Shown piece after piece: positions 6,160 to 11,986 of a stretch of DNA of 13,174 nucleotides. Every line of letters begins with the position of its first letter. Position 1 is the stretch's first letter. Both the position numbers and the translations under genes were made by a program. The notes beneath the pieces are model-generated. The model saw nothing but the letters and a program-made list of their open reading frames with translations, had not been told where the DNA came from and did no database searches. Where the stretch lies: contig CAAFXE010000059.1 of assembly GCA_900766915.1 (NCBI GenBank), positions 1 through 13,174 on the forward strand. The letters run 5' to 3'. The DNA comes from Lachnospiraceae bacterium (lineage in GTDB: Bacteria > Bacillota > Clostridia > Lachnospirales > Lachnospiraceae).

Positions 6160-6336
6160 TCACATTTTATCGGGGGATAGCTCACAGGTTGGTTGTGCTT
6201 CCTTTTCCTTCTTAGGGCGAACTGGCTGATAACACAATGCTGGACATAGAGGCGGCCAGCCATATACCTCCTGATCCGCAATATGTTTGATAATCTGCTT
6301 CGTGACTTTTTCAATTCTAAGGTTCTGCTTTTTCAT
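6160..6336 (-). CDS. agrD: AgrD-like autoinducer peptide precursor
   Basis: A 58-residue ORF one base after the agrB stop (TAA-G-ATG), the normal agrB-agrD arrangement. The N-terminus is basic and amphipathic (MKKQNLRIEKVTKQIIKHI), as needed for membrane binding. The core is YGWPPLCPALCYQPVRP: C31 starts a five-residue ring, C31-P-A-L-C35, and YQPVRP matches the recognition motif after the ring in clostridial AgrD (compare HQPEEP in Clostridium perfringens). The predicted signal is thus a CPALC thiolactone with an N-terminal tail of unknown length. The C-terminal tail (KKEKEAQPT...) is charged and longer than in staphylococcal AgrD. It contains a third cysteine, C51. The peptide structure is a prediction. 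Confidence 0.88.
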   Translation of the reverse strand: MKKQNLRIEKVTKQIIKHIADQEVYGWPPLCPALCYQPVRPKKEKEAQPTCELSPDKM

Positions 6337-6337
6337 C

Positions 6338-6901
6338 TTATTTTCCCCCTTTTAGAATACATGCAAGGACTAACATTACTGCTGTCATTACAATACCAAG
6401 TAAAATCCCGATTGACAATTGGTCCAATTGCATTATATACAAAGCAATAAGTAACAGTATGAGCGTGATAAGCCGCTTTTTCGCACTTTTTGCACATGCC
6501 GTTGCTTCTTCAAATGACAAACCCATATTAGGATGGTTATATGGAGCCAGATTAACAATTGGAATAGTAGAAAGGATCAAAAGAGAAATGGAAACAGTGT
6601 TATCCAAAATATATGGGAGCATTCCCAGAAAGAATATTTCTGATAGTATTGAGTGGATAAGGCATCCCGATAGTGTTTTGGCATGGAGACCATTTGTTCG
6701 AGACCGAAGGAAGTAGAAACTGATATAGAAAGCAACTGCCATTGCAGGAGTGGAAACGAGCGATCCAATAATGAGCATGGGAATGGAGATAAGAATGGTA
6801 GTCAACCGTTTTTCTATTCCATAATAAAGCCAGGGGGCCTGCTCCTGAGCGATGTATCCTCTAGTAATACATTTATCCACGAGGGCACTTACTAATTTCA
6901 T
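6338..6901 (-). CDS. agrB: AgrB membrane peptidase that processes AgrD
   Basis: A 187-residue multi-pass membrane protein that cleaves the C-terminal part of AgrD and forms the thiolactone. Hydrophobic segments cover about residues 34-64, 79-117 and 145-183. The catalytic set is present with the Staphylococcus aureus spacing (R70-H77-C84): R66, H73 and C80, in FLRSRTNGLHAKTLSGC. Length is normal for the family. GGAGGG (6907-6912) sets the start. It forms a two-gene unit with agrD and lies 195 bases beyond agrC on the same strand, behind a terminator and its own predicted activator-dependent promoter. This splits the usual single agrBDCA operon into agrA-agrC and agrB-agrD transcripts. Confidence 0.93.
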   Translation of the reverse strand: MKLVSALVDKCITRGYIAQEQAPWLYYGIEKRLTTILISIPMLIIGSLVSTPAMAVAFYISFYFLRSRTNGLHAKTLSGCLIHSILSEIFFLGMLPYILDNTVSISLLILSTIPIVNLAPYNHPNMGLSFEEATACAKSAKKRLITLILLLIALYIMQLDQLSIGILLGIVMTAVMLVLACILKGGK

Positions 6902-6922
6902 TTTATCCCTCCAGTTTGTTTT

Positions 6923-6990
6923 ATTTTAGCAAACTTTCCTGACACATGCCACAAATCCAACGCAACTGCTATTTTTTTGACCTGAAATCG
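6923..6990 (-). promoter_or_regulatory. Predicted AgrA-type promoter of agrBD
   Basis: Minus strand: TAGCAGTTGCG at 6971-6961, TTGTGG at 6954-6949, then -10 TAAAAT at 6928-6923. The distance from the G of GCAGTT to the -10 is 41 bp, identical to the secreted-operon and KTR promoters. An upstream half-site 21 bp away (CGATTTCAG, 6990-6982) is weak. AAAGTTTGC at 6937-6929 is a further LytTR-like match touching the -10. The weak -35 fits activator dependence and would close the autoinduction loop. Confidence 0.6.
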
Positions 6991-7042
6991 AATTCTACGA
7001 AAGGTGTGCCGGATATTTTATTTTTCAATTTTCAATAGGAAA

Positions 7043-7085
7043 CAGGCAGGGGAAGAAGCGCCATCGGCACATCTTTTCCTGCCTG
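7043..7085. terminator. Terminator hairpin between agrC and agrB
   Basis: A 14-bp stem with two G-U pairs (7043-7056 with 7072-7085; core CAGGCAGG/CCTGCCTG) around a 15-base loop, just past the agrC stop. The better T-run (CTTTTT) is on the plus-strand side; the minus-strand tail is weaker (TTTCCTATT). It probably ends the agrA-agrC transcript. Confidence 0.7.
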
Positions 7086-7096
7086 CTTTTTAATAT

Positions 7097-8371
7097 CTAA
7101 GGAATTTCTGACACGAATTGAAACCAACCATCATTGTATGCAAAAGTGTACTCTGCATTCAGTTGCTCCAGGATATACTTTACGGCGGGGATACCAAACC
7201 CATGTTCTGTCGCATCCGGTTTACTTGTTGGAATTTCGTTGTTCACAATAGTAACTGGATTTGACGTATTGCGAATGGATATGTAAACACTGTCCTCCTT
7301 CAAAATAGTGCATAGAATCTCTTTCCGCCCCTCCAGTCTAAGACATGCTTCGATTGCATTATCCAAAAGATTCGATAGTAGAACTACCAATTCATCTGTC
7401 TGATAAGAGATGGACGAAAGATCGTTTACCTGAACACGCATTGTGATCCCGTTTTCCTGTGCAAGTTGATGTTTCTGATTTAAAACAACATCTATAACCG
7501 GGTTGTTTGAACTGATACAGAAGATTCTTAAGGTACGATTAGCCTGTAAGGTTCGGACATAGTTTTTGGCAGAATCATACTCTTCGCGGTCTAACAAGTC
7601 TCTCAGCACCTGAATGTGTCGTTCAAATTCATGGGTTGCTTTTCTTTGCACATTATAGTTCTTTTTTAAGGCATTATAGTTTTCGGTCTGGAGAGAAATT
7701 TGCTGTTTTAAAAGCCTGAAATCTTGTTCATGTTCTGTTGCTTTTTCAATGCCGGATATGATATAAAGCATTGCAACATTGGCGATCATTAAAACTGCGC
7801 TGAAAATAACAATATTGATGGAAATATCCTCGTCCTTTGGTCCGTAATAGAAGAACATCAAGAACAATAGTATGCTGATTACTGGAAATAATACCGATAG
7901 AAGAAGCCACTTACTATGCTGCCTGCCTAAATTGCCCCTTCTCCTAAAACGGTATAATAGCCATGCGAGAAACACTGCAAACAGTTTATCAGCTGTGATT
8001 AGTGTTGTATACAATAGCTTTCTCCAAATAAGTGTATTGTAATCAATACGAAGCAGTCCACACATTCCATATGAAGAAAAGGCATCTATGGCCGCTATAA
8101 ATATGTAACAGATGACTGACAAAAAAATATGTGCGATATAGGTTCCGTTGTACAAAACCAAGGAGATTCCTGCGTAGATAAATGGCAAGAAAATCTGCCG
8201 AAGAAATGGACTAATAGGTAAATACATATATAGATTTGTAAGGACCCAAATAGCTACAGCCACTACCGCATTTCTTTTCTTACTATTCTTTTTTTCAAGA
8301 AATGCACCATTAAAAAAGGCAACACAAAGCAGTTCCAATGCCGACCATATGGCACTGATAACGTATTCCAT
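7097..8371 (-). CDS. agrC: AgrC-type sensor histidine kinase
   Basis: A 424-residue receptor kinase expected to bind the AgrD peptide and phosphorylate AgrA. Residues 1-210 contain five to seven hydrophobic segments. A helical linker (~211-245) leads to the H-box with probable phospho-acceptor H247 (RKATHEFERH). The GHKL ATPase follows: SSNNPVIDVVLNQK, N-box LLSNLLDNAIEAC (N334, N338) and G-box EHGFGIPAVKYIL (G391, G393). GHKL kinases of this HPK10-like type pair with LytTR regulators. The ATG at 8369-8371 overlaps the agrA stop as TAATG, and AAGGGG lies in front, so the pair is translationally coupled. An upstream in-frame extension was rejected because it lies inside agrA. Confidence 0.92.
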   Translation of the reverse strand: MEYVISAIWSALELLCVAFFNGAFLEKKNSKKRNAVVAVAIWVLTNLYMYLPISPFLRQIFLPFIYAGISLVLYNGTYIAHIFLSVICYIFIAAIDAFSSYGMCGLLRIDYNTLIWRKLLYTTLITADKLFAVFLAWLLYRFRRRGNLGRQHSKWLLLSVLFPVISILLFLMFFYYGPKDEDISINIVIFSAVLMIANVAMLYIISGIEKATEHEQDFRLLKQQISLQTENYNALKKNYNVQRKATHEFERHIQVLRDLLDREEYDSAKNYVRTLQANRTLRIFCISSNNPVIDVVLNQKHQLAQENGITMRVQVNDLSSISYQTDELVVLLSNLLDNAIEACLRLEGRKEILCTILKEDSVYISIRNTSNPVTIVNNEIPTSKPDATEHGFGIPAVKYILEQLNAEYTFAYNDGWFQFVSEIP

Positions 8372-9096
8372 TATTGCCACCCCTTCCAAAGAAGGAACTT
8401 CTGTTTGTTTTCCGCATAGCTCTTTTCCCCCACACGCAGGGTCATCCCATTGTCCAGAGTGGCCTCTCGGCATTGGAATTTCTTTAGGTGCTTCATGTTT
8501 ACCAAATAGCTCTTATGAATTCTCAAGAAGCCAAGCGGCTCTAACCGTTCTTCCAAATCAGTGAGGGATGCGTAAAACACATATTCTTTTTGCTTCCGGT
8601 CAAATGTCAGCTTTCGTGTGACAACAGTTACATTATGTTGCTGTACCCCCAAGTATAGAATATCATCCAGTGGGATTTTGATGATCTCCCCATCGACCTG
8701 AATGGGCAGTGTTTCTTGATTTAACTGTTTCAATGCCAATGGAAGAATTGCATTCAAATCTGCCTGCAAATCCCGCTTGAGAATGTAGCGGAATGCCCGT
8801 ACCTCATATCCAGCTGGTGCGTATTCAATAAAGTTTGTTACAAAAATAATAACCGTATCACTCCGCAAAGAACGTAGTTTCCTTGCAATATGCATTCCGT
8901 TTTGTTCAGCACCTTCAAAATCAATATCTAAAAGCGCAATATCACAATCAGACAGGATTTGTTTACTTATGGAAGCGGTATCCGTGAATGTATGGATTTT
9001 CGCTTTTGCCCCAACTTCCCTCAAAACATTTTCTGTCGTGGCTCTCATTGCAGCAACCATGCTGGTATCATCATCGCAAATCAGAATACTAAGCAT
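8371..9096 (-). CDS. agrA: AgrA-type LytTR response regulator
   Basis: A 241-residue two-domain regulator. The receiver domain (1-120) has the acidic cluster D8-D10 (LICDDD), phospho-acceptor D57 (IALLDIDF) and conserved K107. The LytTR DNA-binding domain (about 130-235) contains DDILYLGVQQHNVTV, FLRIHKSYLVNMKHL and RVGEKSYAENKQKF. Family members bind paired 9-bp direct repeats, and such repeats are proposed here at three promoters. Two starts are possible: ATG 9096, chosen because the domain begins there and GGGAGGGG precedes it, or ATG 9147, 17 codons earlier and eight bases behind a perfect AGGAGG (9156-9161). A 20-codon frame (9151-9089) starts beside the second site and overlaps the 9096 start, so it may be a coupling leader. 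Confidence 0.92.
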   Translation of the reverse strand: MLSILICDDDTSMVAAMRATTENVLREVGAKAKIHTFTDTASISKQILSDCDIALLDIDFEGAEQNGMHIARKLRSLRSDTVIIFVTNFIEYAPAGYEVRAFRYILKRDLQADLNAILPLALKQLNQETLPIQVDGEIIKIPLDDILYLGVQQHNVTVVTRKLTFDRKQKEYVFYASLTDLEERLEPLGFLRIHKSYLVNMKHLKKFQCREATLDNGMTLRVGEKSYAENKQKFLLWKGWQ

Positions 9097-9195
9097 AGGG
9101 TCCCCTCCCAAATAACGGCTGTATTCCAGCCTTTTCCCCTCTATCATACATAATCCCTCCTGAAACACAAATCAAAAATTAGATAGTTCCGTATA

Positions 9196-9223
9196 ATTAT
9201 ACCCATATATACCAAAAATTCAA
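9196..9223 (-). promoter_or_regulatory. Sigma-A promoter of agrA-agrC
   Basis: Minus strand: TTGAAT (9223-9218), a 16-bp spacer, then a perfect TATAAT (9201-9196), ~35 bases before AGGAGG. Unlike the agrBD promoter it has a good -35 and no GCAGTT box, so the sensor and regulator would be made constitutively. The -10 sits in a 12-bp palindrome, GTATAATTATAC (9191-9202), a possible site for the divergent XRE regulator. Confidence 0.7.
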
Positions 9224-9285
9224 GTATATAAAACTCTCACGTTGTAAAATATAAAAAAAGTTCAGTGTGGCAGGAGTAATCAGTT

Positions 9286-9648
9286 ATGTACGACCTTGGA
9301 TATCGAATTAGAGAAACTCGGACCCAAAGGGGTATATCACAAAGCGAATTGGCAAAGCGTATCAATAAAAGCAAATCCGCTGTCTGTGGATATGAAAGCA
9401 ATGCACAGGTACCGCCTTCGGAAGTGCTTGTCAGTATTGCGACAGTGTTAAATGTTTCTCTTGACTATCTTGTCGGTTTTGATATGGAAGAGCCAGTTTC
9501 CCTGAAGAATTTTAACAGCCAACAAAAGAAAGCGATAGGTCTGCTTCTAGAGGAATTCTCAAAGCCTACCAACTCGTCACCGAAGCTCTCACCACAGCAG
9601 ATTGCAATTATCCAAGAATTAATTATTCTATTTAGCGGCTGCAAATAG
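9286..9648 (+). CDS. XRE-family regulator, divergent from agrA
   Basis: A 120-residue protein with an N-terminal Cro/C1-type helix-turn-helix at about residues 6-62: IRETRTQRGISQSELAKRI, SAVCGYESNAQVPPSEVL and LNVSLDYLVGFD, a classic XRE end. The C-terminal half is short, helical and hydrophobic (AIIQELIILFSG), probably for dimerisation. AGGAG precedes the ATG. It is transcribed away from agrA across a ~190-base shared intergenic region, so it may repress itself or agrA. It could belong either to the agr cargo or to the ICE backbone; its sequence does not decide. A terminator follows. Confidence 0.87.
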   Translation: MYDLGYRIRETRTQRGISQSELAKRINKSKSAVCGYESNAQVPPSEVLVSIATVLNVSLDYLVGFDMEEPVSLKNFNSQQKKAIGLLLEEFSKPTNSSPKLSPQQIAIIQELIILFSGCK

Positions 9649-9675
9649 CACCCACGTACCACAATTCAAAAAACG

Positions 9676-9718
9676 ACGGCAAGGCGAAGAAACTGAACTT
9701 GTTTCTCCACCTTGCCGT
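9676..9718 (+). terminator. Terminator of the XRE gene
   Basis: A 9-bp outer stem (9676-9684 ACGGCAAGG with 9710-9718) and a 6-bp inner stem (9688-9693 with 9701-9706), followed by TATTTAATT. Confidence 0.75.
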
Positions 9719-9730
9719 TATTTAATTCTG

Positions 9731-9800
9731 TTCGCAGTTGCGATGTTTTTTTCGCAGTTGCGCACAAAAAGATGCAAACTTATCTTTTCAATATTATAAT
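9731..9800 (+). promoter_or_regulatory. Paired-repeat promoter of the KTR gene
   Basis: A perfect 12-bp direct repeat TTCGCAGTTGCG occurs at 9731-9742 and 9751-9762, 20 bp apart, followed by a consensus -10 TATAAT at 9795-9800. The second copy is at exactly the same distance from the -10 as the GCAGTT boxes before agrB and the secreted-protein operon. There is no good -35 (ATGCAA at 17-bp spacing). The layout is that of an activator-dependent promoter with tandem sites; AgrA binding is inference. Confidence 0.62.
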
Positions 9801-9850
9801 TGCACAAAAGCCAGACGACAAACGCAGAGCATTTTACGGAGGTTTCCATT

Positions 9851-10024
9851 ATGGGGCAAATAGATCATCTATCGCTGTGGGTTCCCTGTCCAATCTGCAA
9901 CAGTAAAACACGTACCAAAGTTTACGAAGATAGCGTACTAATCAATTTTCCACTCTTTTGTCCTAAGTGCAAAAAAGAGACTCCAATCAACGTTGTAAAA
10001 CTGAAAATGACCGTAAGCAAATGA
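9851..10024 (+). CDS. Small cysteine-rich KTR protein
   Basis: A 57-residue protein with two CxxC knuckles, CPIC and CPKC, about 20 residues apart, and the family's KTR signature between them (NSKTRTK). It resembles the Cys_rich_KTR family, common in Firmicute conjugative elements and probably a zinc ribbon. The start is ATG 9851, eight bases after GGAGG (9838-9842). Its role is unknown; DNA, RNA or protein binding is inferred from the zinc-ribbon look. Its promoter carries two of the repeats proposed as AgrA-type boxes, which would tie an ICE backbone gene to the quorum sensor. A strong terminator follows. Confidence 0.85.
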   Translation: MGQIDHLSLWVPCPICNSKTRTKVYEDSVLINFPLFCPKCKKETPINVVKLKMTVSK

Positions 10025-10040
10025 GCCAGACAATCGTCGC

Positions 10041-10078
10041 AGAGCCTGCTTCCCATTTAGTCGTGGGGGGCAGGCTCT
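10041..10078 (+). terminator. Terminator of the KTR gene
   Basis: A 9-bp stem (10041-10049 AGAGCCTGC with 10070-10078) followed by TTTTGATTT. Its right part overlaps the last codons of the converging XRE gene, whose stop lies in the loop. Confidence 0.8.
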
Positions 10079-10431
10079 TTTGATTTGATGACTACCCCAT
10101 TATTGCCCCGCATTGCAGACAATACGATCTGGCACACGGAGAGTAGCGTCGCTGCTTCCTCCTTACTACAGCCATCAATCAATGTGCGCAGCTGGTAATG
10201 CTCCAGAGATTCTTTTGCTATTTCTGGATTAAAAATATCCCTTGGATCAATATGTAAAGTACGAATTAATGGGTAAAGAACATCCATTGTCGTGTTTGCA
10301 TTGTAGGTTTCAATATTCATGATTGTGCGCTCGTCTGCATCAATCAATGCAGCAACCTTATTTTGAGATAGCCCCATCTTTTTTCGTGCCGCTCTTACTG
10401 TATCTCCCAGAGCTTGTGAATATTCAGACAT
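10057..10431 (-). CDS. XRE-family regulator of the ICE core
   Basis: A 124-residue regulator with an N-terminal helix-turn-helix at about residues 8-65 (VRAARKKMGLSQNKVAALI, DERTIMNIETYNAN, then LHIDPRDIFNPE). A C-terminal helical part (SKEEAATLLSVCQIVLSAM) is typical of the regulators found beside the sigma-like gene in Tn1549-like elements. I prefer ATG 10431 to an in-frame GTG at 10440 because GAGGTG lies at good spacing before the ATG and overlaps the GTG. It is divergent from the 10535/10698 genes, so it probably controls that intergenic region and itself. Confidence 0.86.
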   Translation of the reverse strand: MSEYSQALGDTVRAARKKMGLSQNKVAALIDADERTIMNIETYNANTTMDVLYPLIRTLHIDPRDIFNPEIAKESLEHYQLRTLIDGCSKEEAATLLSVCQIVLSAMRGNNGVVIKSKEPAPHD

Positions 10432-10534
10432 ATAATTCACCTCTGTAGTATTTTACATTACAGCAGATTACGATTGAATACGACATATTATCGCTAAGCA
10501 CTGAAATATGTTTCAGTTTTAAAAGGAAAGAAAT

Positions 10535-10612
10535 ATGAGCTTATCCCAAGTCGCTGATACGAACCCGAATGAAGTGAATTTCATTTCTGTCTTTGGTATA
10601 AGCATATCATAG
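10535..10612 (+). CDS. Possible 25-residue leader ORF
   Basis: ATG at 10535 sits behind AAAAGGAAAG and encodes 25 residues (MSLSQVADTNPNEVNFISVF...), ending TAG at 10610-10612. It lies ~85 bases before the sigma-like gene. A 7-bp hairpin with a 4-base loop (ACTGAAA/TTTCAGT, 10500-10517) precedes the ribosome site. It could be a leader peptide or chance; codon content alone cannot decide. Confidence 0.35.
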   Translation: MSLSQVADTNPNEVNFISVFGISIS

Positions 10613-10697
10613 TCACTGAATTATATTTCTGCCCACGGTGCCGCTCTCCGCCGGTTCTTCCGATTTGATGAATTTGAATCAAATTGGAGGAATAACA

Positions 10698-11195
10698 GTG
10701 TTTGATAGCAAAAGCGACTACGCTCTGAATAAGAAAGACCCAGACAGCATCGTGTACAACGGAATCGATGGCGGTATGGTTCGTATTACAAAAGAGGACT
10801 TTACTTCCGAAGAAGAATTCCTGTTCTGGAAGTCCTGGTCGGATGCGGACTACAAGGAAACAGATTATGCCGATTCCTACTATCACCGGCACATGGTTGG
10901 TTTGGACACCATTGGGGACAGTGCTGGCACCATCCCCTCTCCTGAAGAAGTGCTCCTTTTCAAAGAGGATCGTGATGAACAGGTACTGGAAGCCAAAGAG
11001 CTGGTTCATGTGATTGCGGAATCTCTCACAAAAGTACAGTTCCGCAGATTGTGGCTCCACCATGTTCATAAGGCGAACGTGCGCGATATTGCAAAGAAAG
11101 AAGGTGTTGTCCATTCGTGTGTCGTGGCGAGTATTACATCTGCACAAAGAAAAATTTTGAAGATAACGCAGAAAAGCACGACCAAAACGGAGTAG
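10698..11195 (+). CDS. Sigma-70-like regulatory protein of the ICE
   Basis: A 165-residue protein starting at GTG 10698 after TTGGAGG; the reading frame upstream of it has no ribosome site. The N-terminal half is acidic and Tyr/Asp-rich (FDSKSDYALNKKDPDSIVY, EDFTSEEEFLFWKSWSD), as in ICE-borne sigma-like proteins. Residues ~105-155 form a region-4-type helix-turn-helix (ESLTKVQFRRLWLHHV, VRDIAKKEGVVHSCVV). There is no recognisable region 2, so it may be a region-4-only activator rather than a complete sigma factor. It stands between the XRE regulator and the xis-int module and is likely to control transfer or excision genes. A 7-bp inverted repeat (ATTTGAT/ATCAAAT) just before the start may be an operator. 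Confidence 0.83.
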   Translation: MFDSKSDYALNKKDPDSIVYNGIDGGMVRITKEDFTSEEEFLFWKSWSDADYKETDYADSYYHRHMVGLDTIGDSAGTIPSPEEVLLFKEDRDEQVLEAKELVHVIAESLTKVQFRRLWLHHVHKANVRDIAKKEGVVHSCVVASITSAQRKILKITQKSTTKTE

Positions 11196-11279
11196 AAAAT
11201 GACGATAGGTGAAGGGAGCTTTCACTGACCTTCCTGAACCTTGAAAACTGAATAGACAATGGTATAAGCACAAACATCT

Positions 11280-11396
11280 ATGCGGATGTGTGGGAGCTGC
11301 GCCGCCATGACAGATGCCTTTCAACAGGTCATCCGAGCGATCTACGCGGCTTTCAAGCCCGGAATGGCACTCCGGGTTATTTCCCGCCATAGGTGA
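11280..11396 (+). CDS. Possible 38-residue ORF, first of a coupled chain
   Basis: The frame MRMCGSCAAMTDAFQQVIRA... ends TGA at 11394-11396, two bases before the next ATG. An internal ATG at about 11307 would give 29 residues. No convincing ribosome site precedes either, so this is a weak call resting on the chain arrangement. Confidence 0.25.
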   Translation: MRMCGSCAAMTDAFQQVIRAIYAAFKPGMALRVISRHR

Positions 11397-11398
11397 CA

Positions 11399-11485
11399 AT
11401 GAAACTTGCTCACGCTCTCCCAAGGACTAGGGGGAAGCCCTGCGGTATACGCCAGCCATCAGGCAGCGATATTGTGGAGCTATGA
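11399..11485 (+). CDS. Possible 28-residue ORF, second of a coupled chain
   Basis: The frame MKLAHALPRTRGKPCGIRQP... ends TGA at 11483-11485 and shares ATGA with the next start. AGGTGA lies very close before its ATG. Basic and proline-rich; no family recognised. Confidence 0.25.
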   Translation: MKLAHALPRTRGKPCGIRQPSGSDIVEL

Positions 11486-11679
11486 CTGCCACGCCAACGG
11501 CGGCTTGTATCATTCCTACCACCAGGGCTGCGTGGCAAAAAATGGTGGACATAACATCAAGGTACTGCAAAAGCACAGAGCCGGAATTGCCATGTTTATA
11601 TGTGAACAAACTATCGCTCTACTGCATCAAAGTCAGATACCGTGCGCTGGAAGGAAAGCCTTCCAGCGCATTCATGTGA
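11482..11679 (+). CDS. Possible 65-residue ORF, third of a coupled chain
   Basis: The frame MTATPTAACIIPTTRAAWQK..., with later CLYVNKLSLYCIKVRYRALE, starts inside the previous stop (ATGA) and ends at 11679. GGAG is only two bases upstream, so translation would rely on coupling. The last ~20 codons lie inside the large hairpin at 11625-11687, which argues either for RNA-level control or against the region being a real gene. Family not recognised. Confidence 0.35.
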   Translation: MTATPTAACIIPTTRAAWQKMVDITSRYCKSTEPELPCLYVNKLSLYCIKVRYRALEGKPSSAFM

Positions 11680-11687
11680 CTTTGATG
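11625..11687 (+). repeat. Long two-part hairpin upstream of xis
   Basis: An outer 11-bp perfect stem (11625-11635 CATCAAAGTCA with 11677-11687) and an inner 12-bp perfect stem (11643-11654 TGCGCTGGAAGG with 11659-11670) are joined by a 7/6-base internal loop; the terminal loop is AAAG. It has no U-tract, so it is not a standard terminator. It ends 31 bases before the xis start. Confidence 0.8.
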
Positions 11688-11717
11688 GTTCGCAGCCATA
11701 ATACAGGAGGTAATACT

Positions 11718-11918
11718 ATGTGTAAAATCCGAAGCATAAAACAAGCAGCCGACTACTTCAAGCAGCTCGATCCCGAAACCCAAATCACCGAATATACCCT
11801 TCGTAAACTGATTGCAGATGGTACTATTCCATCCATCAAGACCGGAAACAAGCACCTTGTAAATCTCGATCAGGTGCTGTCCCTGTTTGAGCCTGCTTGC
11901 GTTATCACCGCAGAGTAG
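11718..11918 (+). CDS. xis: Excisionase (Xis), short winged-helix protein
   Basis: A 66-residue basic DNA-binding protein resembling the excisionases of Tn1549-like elements. It starts SIKQAADYFKQLDP, then EYTLRKLIADGTIPSIKTGN and KHLVNLDQVLSL, the pattern of helix-turn-helix plus wing in MerR/excisionase-like proteins. It would bend the attachment sites and direct the integrase towards excision. ATG 11718 is set by ACAGGAGG at good spacing; longer in-frame extensions upstream lack a start signal and cross the hairpin. It lies 132 bases before int on the same strand, as usual. Confidence 0.87.
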   Translation: MCKIRSIKQAADYFKQLDPETQITEYTLRKLIADGTIPSIKTGNKHLVNLDQVLSLFEPACVITAE

Positions 11919-11986
11919 CAAAATTCTTCTATTTTTATGAATAATCGAATCTTTTATAGCAAAAAAGTTCGGTTCCTTACAAAGTG

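Larger units (their letters stand above)
11196..11717 (+). other. Intergenic stretch with boxA-like motif, short ORFs and hairpins
   Basis: No well-supported long gene lies between the sigma-like gene and xis. TTGAAAACTGAATA at 11241-11254 resembles the boxA-type motif near rRNA genes, which raises antitermination as a possibility. A 6-bp hairpin (CCCGGA/TCCGGG) lies at about 11358-11376. Three short frames are chained by close or overlapping starts and stops and are listed separately. The stretch ends with the large hairpin at 11625-11687. It may be a long structured leader for xis-int. Confidence 0.5.

Noticed and set aside
10581..11423. Minus-strand frame of 280 codons
   Set aside because: Antisense to the sigma-like gene, low-complexity Cys/Phe-rich composition typical of shadow frames.
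11406..11918. A 170-codon version of xis
   Set aside because: The extension crosses the large hairpin and lacks a start signal; ATG 11718 has ACAGGAGG and gives the normal excisionase length.
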